A DNA stretch of 32,394 nt from Bdellovibrionales bacterium (GTDB taxonomy: Bacteria > Bdellovibrionota > Bdellovibrionia > Bdellovibrionales > UBA1609), in contig JACOND010000015.1 in assembly GCA_014323935.1 (NCBI GenBank), positions 1 through 32,394 on the forward strand. Reading direction: 5' to 3'. Below the pieces are notes generated by a model. The model made no database searches and had not been told where the DNA came from. It saw only the letters and a program-made list of their open reading frames with translations. Both the position numbers and the translations under genes were made by a program. Positions 1 through 8,168 of this stretch are shown piece after piece. Position 1 is the first letter of the stretch. Each line of letters opens with the position of its first letter.

Positions 1-251
1 GAAACTCAATTTTTTGAAGATATAGAAAAGGGCTTATCTTCTTTAGATGTCAAGCAATTTGAAAAGGACTATTGGAATGATTCTGATAAAAGAAAACTTA
101 TGGCGGAATTATTAGTCCCTCATAATATTTCTCCAGATAAAATAATAGGTATTTATATGTAGCTCATGAAGAGATAGCTAATCAAATCAGAAAAGAACAA
201 AAAATAGGGGCATTAAAGTTTATGCCAAATCCTACCATGTTTTTTCAGCCA
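1..251 (+). pseudogene. DarT-like ADP-ribosyltransferase toxin, 3' end, frameshifted (partial)
   Basis: The window opens inside this gene. Frame 1 reads ETQFFEDIEKGL, then NDSDKRKLMAELLVPHNIS, and stops at 160-162. Reading resumes in frame 3 at 159 as VAHEEIANQIRKEQK and ends near MPNPTMFF. The two pieces together resemble the C-terminal part of DarT (DUF4433), which has an AEFLV-type segment followed by a hydrophobic tail. DarT ADP-ribosylates thymidine in single-stranded DNA and is normally cotranscribed with DarG, the next gene here. One base appears to be missing near 157-158. The catalytic N-terminal part lies outside the window, so loss of toxicity is inferred; only the last 30 or so residues are displaced. 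A sequencing error is possible. The family call rests on this tail plus the adjacent macrodomain gene. Confidence 0.6.
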
Positions 252-827
252 GAATATAAAAACCAAATTTCAAATAACATTATTTTAAACAAAGGAGATA
301 TGTTTTGCTCACAAATGGAAACTTTTACAATTAGTGTGAATGTTGTTGGCGTGATGGGTAAGGGTTTAGCTTCAAGAGCTAAATATCAGTTTCCTGATGT
401 TTATGTTCTTTATCAAGATATGTGTCGTCAAAAGCATTTAAAAATGGGAGTTCCTTATTTATACAAAAGAGAAAATAATTTTGAAAAAAGTTTATTGGAA
501 GATACAAAATCTATTGTTACAGAAAATGGTCATCGTTGGTTTTTACTGTTTCCTACAAAAAATCATTGGAGAGAAAAATCCCCTTTTGATGGAATTGAAA
601 GAGGTTTAAAATGGCTTGTAGAAAATTATAAAAATTTAGGTATATCTTCTATTGCTTTACCTGCTTTGGGTTGTGGATTAGGAGGATTAGACTGGAGAGA
701 TGTTGGTCCTTTGATGTGTCAGTATTTAAGTCAAACTGATTTGGAAAGTTCTATTTATCTCCCTCTTGAAAGACCGATTCCACCAGAGCAATTAAAACCT
801 GAATTTTTATTGAAAACAAATAAGTAA
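222..827 (+). CDS. darG: DarG-like macrodomain antitoxin
   Basis: A 201-aa macrodomain protein of the DarG type, which removes ADP-ribose from DNA and so reverses DarT. Visible hallmarks are VNVVGVMGKGLA (the ADP-ribose-binding loop; relatives usually read NCVGVMGKG), FPTKNHWREKS (relatives have FPTKxHWR, thought to carry the key lysine) and LPALGCGLGGLDW near the second binding loop. Starts at 222 or 237 are both possible; an AGGGG stretch lies 11 bases before 222. The reading frame is continuous upstream with the frame-3 part of darT, so without the darT frameshift the two would read as one fused ORF. It is shorter than DarG proteins of about 350 aa and seems to lack their extra C-terminal domain. 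It may persist as an orphan antitoxin. Confidence 0.78.
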   Translation: MPNPTMFFQPEYKNQISNNIILNKGDMFCSQMETFTISVNVVGVMGKGLASRAKYQFPDVYVLYQDMCRQKHLKMGVPYLYKRENNFEKSLLEDTKSIVTENGHRWFLLFPTKNHWREKSPFDGIERGLKWLVENYKNLGISSIALPALGCGLGGLDWRDVGPLMCQYLSQTDLESSIYLPLERPIPPEQLKPEFLLKTNK

Positions 828-964
828 AAAAACCATATTAAATACAAAAACCAAAATATAGATTCATCAAAAGATGTTCTTGTTGGAAAGATAAAATTAA
901 ATTAACTTTATGGTTAAAGTGATAGAGCCTCTTAAAAAAGAAAGCGTTAGTTATAGAGTTAAGT

Positions 965-2254
965 TTATAAACTAGAGTATCTTGGCATAAAAGGTTTTTT
1001 ATAGTCTTTAGGGTTAATTTTATATTTTTTTATTTTATCAAATAAAGAGCTTGGTGGAATTCCTATAATTTCAGAGACTTTAGATTGATTCCCTTTACAT
1101 ACTTTTAAAACTTCCATGATATATTTTTTTTCTTTCATTTTTAAATGATTTGATGAAGAGGATTCATTAAAATCTTTTAAGAGATAAAAAGCTTTTTCTG
1201 TATCAATATATTCAGAAGAATAGAGAGCTTTAGCTCTTTCAACTGTATTTTTTAATTCTCTTATGTTACCTGGCCAGTGATAACTTTTGAAGATCTCTAG
1301 AGCTTTTGTAGAAAAGGTGACTCCATAAAGCAAGGAAAAATATTGCAGTAATTGGTCAAAATCTTCCATTCTTTCTACAAGTGAAGGAACTTGGATTGTA
1401 ACAACATTGAGTCTAAAAAAGAGATCTTTTCTAAACATTTTTTGACTTACTTTTTGAGTGAGATTTTGATGAGTTGCAGAAATAATTCTAGTATCTGTTG
1501 TAATAGGAATGTCACTTCCTACAGGTTTGATTTCTTTATATTCAATAGCTCTTAAAAGTTTAGGTTGAAGAACTAAAGGAAGATCTCCTATTTCATCCAT
1601 AAAAAGACTTCCTTTATTAGCTGTTAAAAAAGCTCCTTTTCTATTTCCCACAGAACCTGTATAACTTCCTCTTGTATGCCCAAAAAACTCACTTTCAATA
1701 AGACTTTCTGTTAAAGCACTGCAATTAATACTTACCATAGGACCTGAGCTTCTTTCTGAAAGACTATGAATCATTTGTGCAATGAGTTCTTTTCCAGTTC
1801 CTGAAGGACCCAAAATCAAAACAGAAGCATTACTTTTAGCAATGTAGGGGATTCGGTTTAAACTTTGATTCCATTTTTTATTTTGACTTTGAAAAACCAT
1901 TTGCCATTTTTGATTATATCTTTCAAAAGAGAAAGTAAATTGCTTTGATCCTACTTTAATTGTGTCATTATGAGTTAAAATAGCGGTTTGAATACGAGAA
2001 CCATTTAGAAAAACTCCGTTTTGACTTCCCATATCTTTAATCAAATAGCAGTTTTTATTTTTTAATTTTTCAATTCGAACATGTCTTCTAGAGATAAAAG
2101 AATCATTTAAAACCAAAATATTGTTTTCATCTCTTCCTATACTTAAGAAATCTTTTATTTCTTGTTGCCGAACAGAGCCTTTTTTTTCATCTCGCCAATA
2201 AAGGAAAGCTTGAGATAAAAAAGGTTTATTGTCTTTTATTTTTTTTGTTAACAT
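965..2254 (-). CDS. FHA-domain sigma54-dependent transcriptional activator
   Basis: A 429-aa regulator. An FHA phosphothreonine-binding domain covers about residues 35-110 (SIGRDENN, SRRHVRI, SQNGVFLNG). The AAA+ activator domain covers about 140-345, with Walker A GPSGTGKE (149-156), Walker B SLFMDE (216-221) and an arginine-finger segment RKDLFFRL (275-282). A Fis-type helix-turn-helix (about 375-412) ends the protein. The FHA domain suggests control by a Ser/Thr kinase, as known for similar regulators in deltaproteobacteria and Bdellovibrio-like bacteria. The sigma54-contact loop, usually GAFTGA, reads GSYTGS (196-201), an unusual variant. AAAAGGAG precedes the ATG. It is convergent with darG and has no operon partner. 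I saw no convincing sigma54 -24/-12 promoter in the window, so its targets probably lie elsewhere. Confidence 0.9.
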   Translation of the reverse strand: MLTKKIKDNKPFLSQAFLYWRDEKKGSVRQQEIKDFLSIGRDENNILVLNDSFISRRHVRIEKLKNKNCYLIKDMGSQNGVFLNGSRIQTAILTHNDTIKVGSKQFTFSFERYNQKWQMVFQSQNKKWNQSLNRIPYIAKSNASVLILGPSGTGKELIAQMIHSLSERSSGPMVSINCSALTESLIESEFFGHTRGSYTGSVGNRKGAFLTANKGSLFMDEIGDLPLVLQPKLLRAIEYKEIKPVGSDIPITTDTRIISATHQNLTQKVSQKMFRKDLFFRLNVVTIQVPSLVERMEDFDQLLQYFSLLYGVTFSTKALEIFKSYHWPGNIRELKNTVERAKALYSSEYIDTEKAFYLLKDFNESSSSNHLKMKEKKYIMEVLKVCKGNQSKVSEIIGIPPSSLFDKIKKYKINPKDYKKPFMPRYSSL

Positions 2255-2690
2255 GAAAACTCCTTTTGTTTTGAGATTTTAAAAAATATCATAATAAATA
2301 AGGACAATCTATTTTTTTTGAGCTTTAAATTTTTTCTATAAAAATATCCGTATTTCGTAAATTTTAGCTTAAAAATAGGTTTTAAAAGATAATTTTTTAA
2401 TAAAAAAATAATGCTATATGTTAAAATTTATAAAACGAGGTGAGTATTATAAAGATATTTCAATTATGTAACATAATAAAACTTATCGGAAAATAGCTTA
2501 AATCCTTTCATCACTAATATCAGTTATGAATTTATCATTTTTTATTAAAATAACCCTTTAATAAAAGTTATAATTTTTCTCATACAATCGATATTTTTAT
2601 TATTATATTTTAGTAGTTTTTTTGATTGAGTTTTGATAATATGGATAAAGTTGATTTATAATCTCTATTGTTTTTTTCAAAGACTTAAAA
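2255..2690. other. AT-rich gene-free stretch upstream of the FHA regulator
   Basis: No coding potential or RNA gene is recognisable. It contains the upstream region of the FHA regulator on the minus strand. The remainder is AT-rich sequence in which I see no further structure. Downstream of it on the plus coordinate axis, the decayed HEAT gene begins. Confidence 0.5.
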
Positions 2691-2699
2691 TTTTTATCA

Positions 2700-3320
2700 T
2701 AATATAAGGTCTTTTTTAATTATATCTCTATTAATTACTTACTTAAATAAGGTTTTGTTTAATGTTATTAGGTTTTGTAAATTGAATTTGTCTATTACTT
2801 CTAAAGCTTTTCTAATTTAAAATAAAACACAACTTCTAAGACTTCTTCAATTAAATGAAAATTTTTATAAGATATACTAAAAACATTGATCAATTGATCT
2901 TTTATCAACTACGAACCTTCTGAATTGATACATTATATTGTTCTTAAGGCTCTTGGATGACATAAGAATTTTTGTATTTCAAGTTATTTTACTAGATCTT
3001 TATTATATCTTAACTTTATAAGTCCCACTCTTATTTTGAGAAATCTCTTCTTTTAAAAAGACTTTTTTTGAATAGACTTTCTATAAAACTAATTATTATT
3101 TTGTTGTCGATAGTATTTGGTTTTCGTATTTTAGAGAATAAATCTTAAATCTTATTAAAATTTTTAAAGTTATTAATATTATTTTTTTTTATTTTTTAAA
3201 AGTGTTTGAATAAGAGCTTGAAGTTTTTCAAAAGTATTTTTAGAAAATATACCTTTACAACTTGTAGTTAGGAATAGCTTGTCAAGGATAATATTATAAT
3301 TATTAAGATATTTTTTCTAC
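2700..3320 (-). pseudogene. Decayed exported HEAT-repeat gene
   Basis: On the minus strand the segment 3180-3320 still reads as the start of the HEAT family: a signal-peptide remnant (IIIILSLTSYS), a frameshift, then TSCKGIFSKNTFEKLQALIQ, which aligns with TSSCKDVFHSPQDTFKQLKI of the intact copy at 17248-18078. Between about 2700 and 3150 the nucleotide sequence still matches the HEAT body of the neighbour gene, for example the segment around 2960-3060 against 4040-4150, but stops and frameshifts occur throughout. It lies directly downstream of the intact paralogue at 3348-4421 and no upstream regulatory block is visible, which fits a tandem duplicate that has died. Confidence 0.75.
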
Positions 3321-3347
3321 TTGCTTTGTGTAATCTCGTAGTAACTT

Positions 3348-4421
3348 TTATAATTCTAATTTTTTTATAACTCTCGAAGCTTTTTCCCTTACTTCAGAAT
3401 CTTTATGAGATAAAAGCTTTATCAAACTTTTATTTAATTCCGGTTGATTTTGTAAGTTTAAGTCAATTATTGCCATTAAGACTTCTAAGATTACATAAGA
3501 ATCTGAATGAGATAAAAGTTTGATAATTTGATTTTTTAGTAGTACAGAATCTTTTATGAACTCTCTATTATTTTTAGGTGTTAGAGTTTTTACTGAAGGG
3601 ATTTTTTTCATATCCTCTGTAACTAATTGAATTACAATGTTTCCATGAAAAATTATATAAATAAAACGATTTTTGTAAGGAAAAGTACTGAAATAAACTA
3701 TAATTTTTAACGCTTCTTGGATTATAATTGCATCTTTATGAGATAAAAGTGTCATCAAAGCTTGACTTAATCCTAGGAGTTTTGTTTTTTTGAAATATCC
3801 TATTACTCTTAATGTTATTTGAATGACATCAGAATCTTTATGAGATAAAAGCTTGATCAAAGCTTTATTTAATTTTGCTGGATGTTCTAATTTGAAATAC
3901 GTTATTATTCTTAAAGCTTCTTCGATTACTTTAGAATCTTTATGAGATAAAAGCTTTATTAATTTATCTCTCAGTTCAAAAATTTCTAAATTAAAAAGAA
4001 ATATTAATTTTAAGGTCTCTTGAATGATACGTGGATCTTCATGAGATAAGAAATTTTGTATTTCAATTTGTTTTAGTAATTCTTTATTATTAAAATATCT
4101 TAATCCTATAAGTCCTACTCTTATTCTAAGAAAATCTTGATCTTGTTCAAAGAGATCTTTTATAAAAGTAAATATTATACTTTTGGATATATTTACTGAG
4201 TTTTTTAACATAAAAAATGATTCTTCAATCTGCTGAAATTTTTTAAAATTAAAGTCATCATTTTGTTGAAGTTCTTGAACAAGTTTTTGAAGTTTGTTAA
4301 AAGTTTGAGAATTTGTATTTACTTTTGAAAGGTATATAATTTCACAAGGACTTGTAGCATAGGAATAGCTTGCCAATGATAATATTATAACTATTAAGAG
4401 GTCTTTTCTTTTTAAACTCAT
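3348..4421 (-). CDS. Exported HEAT-like repeat protein (paralogue family A)
   Basis: A 357-aa protein of unknown function. It has a signal peptide (KRKDLLIVIILSLASYSYA, cleavage likely after residue 22), then TSPCEIIY with Cys26. The rest is a helical solenoid of HEAT-like units of about 34-39 residues, each built around LLSHKDSxVIxEALxxI followed by a Leu-rich helix with NKALIK; about seven units can be counted. It should be secreted or periplasmic. The segment around residues 245-285 (FPYKNRFIYIIFHGN) breaks the repeat rhythm. Paralogues lie at 4577-4981 and 17248-18078, with decayed copies at 2700-3320 and 18539-19290. A conserved block 25-80 bases upstream is shared with the intact paralogues. 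HEAT solenoids usually bind proteins; the target is unknown. Confidence 0.85.
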   Translation of the reverse strand: MSLKRKDLLIVIILSLASYSYATSPCEIIYLSKVNTNSQTFNKLQKLVQELQQNDDFNFKKFQQIEESFFMLKNSVNISKSIIFTFIKDLFEQDQDFLRIRVGLIGLRYFNNKELLKQIEIQNFLSHEDPRIIQETLKLIFLFNLEIFELRDKLIKLLSHKDSKVIEEALRIITYFKLEHPAKLNKALIKLLSHKDSDVIQITLRVIGYFKKTKLLGLSQALMTLLSHKDAIIIQEALKIIVYFSTFPYKNRFIYIIFHGNIVIQLVTEDMKKIPSVKTLTPKNNREFIKDSVLLKNQIIKLLSHSDSYVILEVLMAIIDLNLQNQPELNKSLIKLLSHKDSEVREKASRVIKKLEL

Positions 4422-4444
4422 ATCATAAAAAATATTGATGAGAT

Positions 4445-4502
4445 AAGAAATAATATCAAATATAATATTAAAAATATGAAAGATAGGTAAATTTTACAAA
4501 AG
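4445..4502 (-). promoter_or_regulatory. Conserved upstream block of HEAT gene (copy 1)
   Basis: On the minus strand this reads TTTTGTAAAATTTACC, then a CTTTCATATTTTTAA-like stretch and TATATTTGATATTA. Nearly the same order of motifs occurs upstream of the HEAT genes at 4577 and 17248. The core GTAAAATTTAC is palindromic. It could be a promoter with an operator, or simply flanking DNA duplicated together with the gene. Confidence 0.5.
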
Positions 4503-4576
4503 AAGTTTAATAAGTAATTCCTTAAAACTAGTATAAGTAATTAAATTAAGTTCAGAAATATTATTTGATATTGTTT

Positions 4577-4981
4577 TTAAGAATTTTCTTCAAACTTTTC
4601 TAGGAGTTCTATTAAATTTAAATCTTCTATAGTTTTTAAGGTTTCTTGAATGACAGAAGAATTTTCATGAGATAAAAGACTTATCAAAGCTTTATTTAGT
4701 TCCATGATATCTTTTAAATCTAATTTTAAATCTAAAGTTCTTATTTTGGTAATATTTGATTTTTGTAATTGAAGGAATAAATCTTCAATCTCCTGAAAAT
4801 TTTCAAATCTATAATCATACCCTTGTTCTTGAACAAGTTTTTGAAGTTGGTTAAAAGTATCCTTTTGAGAAGGGGTTGTTTCTTTTGAGTGGAAGACTTC
4901 TTTACATTTACTTGTAGCGTAGGAATAGCTTGTTAATGATATTATTATAACTATTAAGAGGTTTTTGTTTTTAATACTCAT
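4577..4981 (-). CDS. Short exported HEAT-family protein (paralogue family A)
   Basis: A 134-aa member of the same family. The N-terminal 55 residues are well kept: signal peptide ending SYSYA, then TSKCKEVFHSK with Cys26, then a helix FNQLQKLVQEQ. Only one clear HEAT unit remains (NKALISLLSHENSSVIQETL, about residues 93-112) before a short charged tail, so about 220 residues of solenoid are missing relative to the 357-aa neighbour. Internal deletion from a longer ancestor is the simplest explanation. It has its own copy of the conserved upstream block at 5031-5089. It may be a functional short form or an early pseudogene; the intact signal peptide and frame argue that expression is still possible. 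Confidence 0.75.
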   Translation of the reverse strand: MSIKNKNLLIVIIISLTSYSYATSKCKEVFHSKETTPSQKDTFNQLQKLVQEQGYDYRFENFQEIEDLFLQLQKSNITKIRTLDLKLDLKDIMELNKALISLLSHENSSVIQETLKTIEDLNLIELLEKFEENS

Positions 4982-5030
4982 TTTTTTTTACTTATAAATA
5001 CAGTGAAACTAATATAAAAATATAAATGAT

Positions 5031-5089
5031 ATAAATAAAGATCAAGTGTAATTTAAAAAATCTGAAAAGTGGGTGTAAATTTTACAAAA
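5031..5089 (-). promoter_or_regulatory. Conserved upstream block of HEAT gene (copy 2)
   Basis: Minus-strand sequence begins TTTTGTAAAATTTACA, followed by CTTTTCAGATTTTTTAAATT. It aligns with the blocks at 4445-4502 and 18131-18190. In this copy the core is a perfect 13-base palindrome TGTAAA-A-TTTACA, a plausible binding site for a dimeric regulator. Confidence 0.5.
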
Positions 5090-5147
5090 AAAGTTTTTTT
5101 ATAATTTAATCGGCTTCTTTAAAATTTTGAATTCATGAAATAGAATC

Positions 5148-5179
5148 AAAAAAAGGTAAACTTTCCTTTACCTTTTTTT
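5148..5179. terminator. Bidirectional intrinsic terminator
   Basis: AAAAAAAGGTAAA, a six-base loop, then TTTACCTTTTTTT: a 13-bp stem with a T-run on either strand. It sits just beyond the stop codon of the lipoprotein gene at 5203 (minus strand) and insulates it from the HEAT gene upstream region. Confidence 0.85.
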
Positions 5180-5202
5180 GAATCAATTAAGTTATACTTT
5201 TT

Positions 5203-6204
5203 TTAAATTTTTCCAAGAATACTTTCCATCATTTTGCCATCATTTCCACATTCATGAACAATTTTAAAATTAAGTTCTGAATTTATAACATGGTTTAAGT
5301 TAGAAAAGTTAGCTTCTCTAGAGGAAATAGCAATTATATTTAAGTTCTTATATTTACTATATAAATGCTTCCAATCTCCTTTTGAATAATAAGGAAAATC
5401 ATAATCAAAGTATAAAACTACTTTTTTATTATCTGATGTATCACTTAAACCTAAAATTTCTTGATTTATACTTAAATAATCATTTAAACCTTGTAAAGGA
5501 TTGTTTGATTTTTCCAACTCATTGTTGTGTATAAATCTTTCACTATAAGAATTTGGGTCGTGTTCAGTTCTATGACTATAATAAGAGTTTAAGTTAGCAT
5601 AAGTAGCTCTTCTATTGTTATACTTACTTTTTGTAATTTCTTGTTTTACATAGCCCTCATATTCTTTACCTGCTTCATCTGTATGAAATCCATACAAGAC
5701 TCCCCAATTTAGTTGATGTTTTTTCGTCATACTCTCTATAAAAGAACGTCTTTGCCTATTAAAACCTGCAACACATACTGAATCTTTTTTATCAAAATAT
5801 AATACAACATTCACAGGATTTTTTAATTTTTTAGATTTATGACTCTTGCTACTCTCATCTCGACGAATTTCCCATTGTAAATGAACATACTGAACAACTC
5901 CCTTAGATTTAAGCTGAGAATCTTCTTGTTTTTTTGAATCTTCATTTTCTTGGTTATCTCCTTTTAAATTATTCTCCCCTACTGTTTCAGAAAGAACAAT
6001 TCTACTTGTTTTACCTTTTTTAGAACCAATTTTTTCAATTGTTTTTTCTGTCACAAGTTTAACTATTTCTTCTTTATGTTCATCAGTTGATGGCAAACTT
6101 TGTAATTCATCTCTGTCAATGGAGTTAAAAGCATCTTTTTGACTACAAGATATAGTTATCAAAGATAAGCTCATTATAAAAGTTATGATAGTAAAATATT
6201 TCAT
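5203..6204 (-). CDS. Putative lipoprotein with two vWA-like segments
   Basis: A 333-aa protein not assigned to a named family. A signal sequence ending LITISC gives a probable lipidated Cys20 (the residues before the cysteine are an imperfect lipobox). Residues about 22-125 are charged, low in hydrophobics and likely disordered. Two stretches follow that each begin with VVLYFD: one near residue 132, running into an SFIESM helix and a WGVLYGFHTDE strand, and one near 262, running into a LNIIAIS strand. The pattern recalls von Willebrand A domains of exported proteins, but the metal-binding DxSxS reads DKKDS, so metal binding is doubtful. This reading is inference. A strong AAGGAGG site lies 6 bases before the ATG and a terminator follows the gene. 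It probably forms a single-gene unit at the envelope. Confidence 0.6.
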   Translation of the reverse strand: MKYFTIITFIMSLSLITISCSQKDAFNSIDRDELQSLPSTDEHKEEIVKLVTEKTIEKIGSKKGKTSRIVLSETVGENNLKGDNQENEDSKKQEDSQLKSKGVVQYVHLQWEIRRDESSKSHKSKKLKNPVNVVLYFDKKDSVCVAGFNRQRRSFIESMTKKHQLNWGVLYGFHTDEAGKEYEGYVKQEITKSKYNNRRATYANLNSYYSHRTEHDPNSYSERFIHNNELEKSNNPLQGLNDYLSINQEILGLSDTSDNKKVVLYFDYDFPYYSKGDWKHLYSKYKNLNIIAISSREANFSNLNHVINSELNFKIVHECGNDGKMMESILGKI

Positions 6205-6530
6205 TTTTTCCTCCTTTTTACTGTCTTCTAAAAAGCTTATCGGATAAAAAAATCAGAATTTAAAAAAAAAATAGGACTAAAGTGGTTTTTTAAGAATATT
6301 GAGGATTTATTTGAGAATAAATCTTGCATTTTTTTTTATTTTGGAATATTTATAAGTTTTTTAAAATTTATATTTAATTGAGGCTAATTTAGAAAATTTC
6401 TAATTTTTATAATACAAATTTAGAATTTTAAAACATTATTTTGTTGAAAAAAGAAATAAAAAAATTGATTTTATTAAATTTTAAGTTAAACTATTTTAAT
6501 AACTTTTTAATTATATGTTTTTTCCTTCCA
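6205..6530. other. Gene-free AT-rich stretch with a small inverted repeat
   Basis: No ORF of note. It contains the upstream region of the lipoprotein gene and an 8-bp inverted repeat GATTTATT-TGAG-AATAAATC at 6304-6323, followed by a T-run (a weak terminator for plus-strand transcription). Otherwise I see nothing recognisable. Confidence 0.4.
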
Positions 6531-6595
6531 AGGGGCGATTTATTCAGCAAGAAGCTGGTTTAAATACTTAAGATGGTTCTATTTCGCCCTTTTTG
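6531..6595 (+). terminator. Terminator-like structured element, possibly a small RNA
   Basis: GGGCGA at 6533-6538 pairs with TCGCCC at 6584-6589, which is followed by a run of T. The enclosed 45 bases hold a second hairpin, CAGC-AAGAA-GCTG (6545-6557). A long-range stem closed directly onto a T-run, with an internal stem-loop and locally high G+C, is more elaborate than a simple terminator. No gene precedes it on this strand, so it may be a short independent RNA, or the end of the decayed element to its right. I could not match it to a known RNA family. Confidence 0.4.
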
Positions 6596-6609
6596 TATTT
6601 TAATGGGAA

Positions 6610-6990
6610 TTATATATTTTCCGCCGCACAAAGCTTAATAGTAGCCTTTAAGTATAAGGCTTTTGGAAACTTAATTATAAGACAGAAAAAAGGCAAAGTT
6701 TTAGTTCCTATGAGTTGTTCAAAACTGCCAATCACAAAGAATTGCTGAAAAAAACTGTATATTTGAAAAATCCCTTATAGGCTTGCTATTTACTTCAAAT
6801 AACCAGTAAAGGAGTTTACAGCTTTCAAATGTTAGAGAGCAAGTTTTCAAGACTTCTTATCAGGATTTTTCTTAGACTGTTTTTCTGCAATTTTTCCTTT
6901 TCTTTTTGTTCGGGGAAAGTATCTTTTTAAGAAAGCGGTAAATTCCTTATTCATACAGCTCTTTTAAGGCTTTATTTTGCAGTCTCAAAT
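6610..6990 (-). pseudogene. Decayed mobile-element or gene remnant (copy 1)
   Basis: On the minus strand this holds short ORF fragments, for example FEQLIGTKTLPFFCLIIKF around 6655-6725 and MNKEFTAFLKRYFPRTKRK around 6895-6953, separated by stops. The segment 6634-6716 has a diverged inverted copy at 32211-32294 (about 70% identity by eye; LIGT-x2-x2-FF-x-LIIK conserved). Two decayed copies in opposite orientation suggest an old insertion sequence. The fragments vaguely recall DDE transposases, but I cannot name a family. Confidence 0.45.
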
Positions 6991-7056
6991 ATATAAATCC
7001 CATTTTAATTAAATACTACTTGAATTTGTTTTTTTTTTTGTTAGGATTATCTTGTT

Positions 7057-7362
7057 ATGGCAAAAAAGAGTTCTATTGTTAAAAATGAAAGGAAAAGACT
7101 TTTAGCAGAAAAATTTGAACCACTAAGAAAAGAACTTAGAAAAAAACAATCTAATCTAAAGCTGTCTCCTGAAGAACGTTTTAAAGCTAGTTTAAGGTTA
7201 CAAAAGCTCCCTAAGATGGCTTCTAGATGCCGAGTTGTCAATCGCTGTCAAATTACAGGACGCTCTCGAGGGAATTTAAGACGTTTTGGTCTATCTCGTT
7301 TAATGTTCAGAAAAATGGCTCATGAAGGTCTTATCCCAGGGGTTATTAAATCTTCTTGGTAA
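7057..7362 (+). CDS. rpsN: 30S ribosomal protein S14
   Basis: A 101-aa S14 of the long, zinc-free type. It is Lys/Arg-rich, with the family block NRCQITGRSRGNLRRFGLSRLMFRKMAHEGLIPGVIKSSW at the C-terminus (residues about 62-101). It assembles late in the head of the small subunit. S14 normally lies between rplE and rpsH in the large ribosomal-protein (spc) operon; here it stands outside that context, next to an FMN reductase gene 17 bases downstream. A TAGGA site sits 10 bases before the ATG. Confidence 0.95.
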   Translation: MAKKSSIVKNERKRLLAEKFEPLRKELRKKQSNLKLSPEERFKASLRLQKLPKMASRCRVVNRCQITGRSRGNLRRFGLSRLMFRKMAHEGLIPGVIKSSW

Positions 7363-7379
7363 TTTTCTTTTCTTAATTT

Positions 7380-7928
7380 ATGAAATACATTATAACTTCT
7401 ACAAACCGTAAAGGAGCTTTGAGTCTTAAAATCGCTGGTTTAGTAAAAAAAAAATATGAAGATTTAGGTGCCAGACATATTGAAATTTTAGATCTAAAAC
7501 AAGTCCCTTTTAAAGACATTGTAGATAATCCTTTTTCAAAACCTACTTTTGCTTTAAAAAAGCAATTAAATAAAATTGCTGAATCTGAGGCTTTAATTCT
7601 TGTGTGTCCGGAGTATAATGGTGGAATCCCAGGGCTTATAAAACATTTCATAGATCATTGGATTTATCCTGAATCTTTTGTTTATAAACCGGTTTGTTTT
7701 ATTGGAGTTGGAGGTAAATTTGGAGCTTTAAACCCTATTCTTCATTTGGAAAGTATTTTTACTTATCGTCATAGTTTTGTCTTTCCCTTGAGAGTCCTTA
7801 TACAAAATGTATCTGAGGTTTTAAAACAAGATGAAATCATAGATTTAGAAATTAAAAAGCTCCTTGAAAAACAAGCTAGAAACTTTTTAAAATTTATAAA
7901 AGCTCTTCAAACAGAAAAATTTGATTAA
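7380..7928 (+). CDS. NADPH-dependent FMN reductase-family flavoprotein
   Basis: A 182-aa flavodoxin-like protein. The N-terminal strand and phosphate loop STNRKGALSLKIA bind the FMN phosphate. PEYNGGIPGLIKHFIDHW (about residues 79-96) is the family signature. Relatives reduce FMN, quinones, azo dyes or metals with NAD(P)H, so the substrate cannot be fixed from sequence. It is cytoplasmic, with no signal peptide. It follows rpsN at 17 bases and has no clear Shine-Dalgarno site, which suggests cotranscription with rpsN. Confidence 0.85.
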   Translation: MKYIITSTNRKGALSLKIAGLVKKKYEDLGARHIEILDLKQVPFKDIVDNPFSKPTFALKKQLNKIAESEALILVCPEYNGGIPGLIKHFIDHWIYPESFVYKPVCFIGVGGKFGALNPILHLESIFTYRHSFVFPLRVLIQNVSEVLKQDEIIDLEIKKLLEKQARNFLKFIKALQTEKFD

Positions 7929-7987
7929 AAACTTGCTATTAAATAAAACATATAATATAAAGGCTTTGTTTTATAGGAGAATACAAA

Positions 7988-8158
7988 ATGGGAGTGCCTA
8001 AAAAAAGAATCAGTCGATCCAGGAGAGGAATGAGAAGAAGCCATACAGCTTTAAGTTTTCATGGCATTGGAAAGTGTTCTAATTGCGGAGTTCCTGTTCG
8101 ACCTCACTATCTTTGTCTTTCCTGTGGTTACTATAAAAACAGACAAATTTTAGCTTAA
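7988..8158 (+). CDS. rpmF: 50S ribosomal protein L32
   Basis: A 56-aa protein starting MGVPKKRISRSRRGMRRSH, with the zinc-ribbon cysteines CSNC (residues 30, 33) and CLSC (43, 46). This is the four-cysteine, zinc-binding form of L32. TAGGAG stands 7 bases before the ATG. In many proteobacteria rpmF leads into plsX-fabH-fabD-fabG-acpP; here acpP follows after 10 bases with all of those genes missing. Confidence 0.95.
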   Translation: MGVPKKRISRSRRGMRRSHTALSFHGIGKCSNCGVPVRPHYLCLSCGYYKNRQILA

Positions 8159-8168
8159 AAGTAAAACT

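Noticed and set aside
6610..6990. IS30-type transposase assignment
   Set aside because: Fragments such as KRYFPRTKRK look suggestive, but no DDE residues or terminal repeats could be placed, so only an unnamed remnant is reported.
7373..7651. Minus-strand reading frame across the FMN reductase gene
   Set aside because: It lies antisense to a well-supported gene, matches no family and has no ribosome site. The same applies to antisense frames at 7047-7241, 11165-11407, 23769-23972 and 30063-30329.
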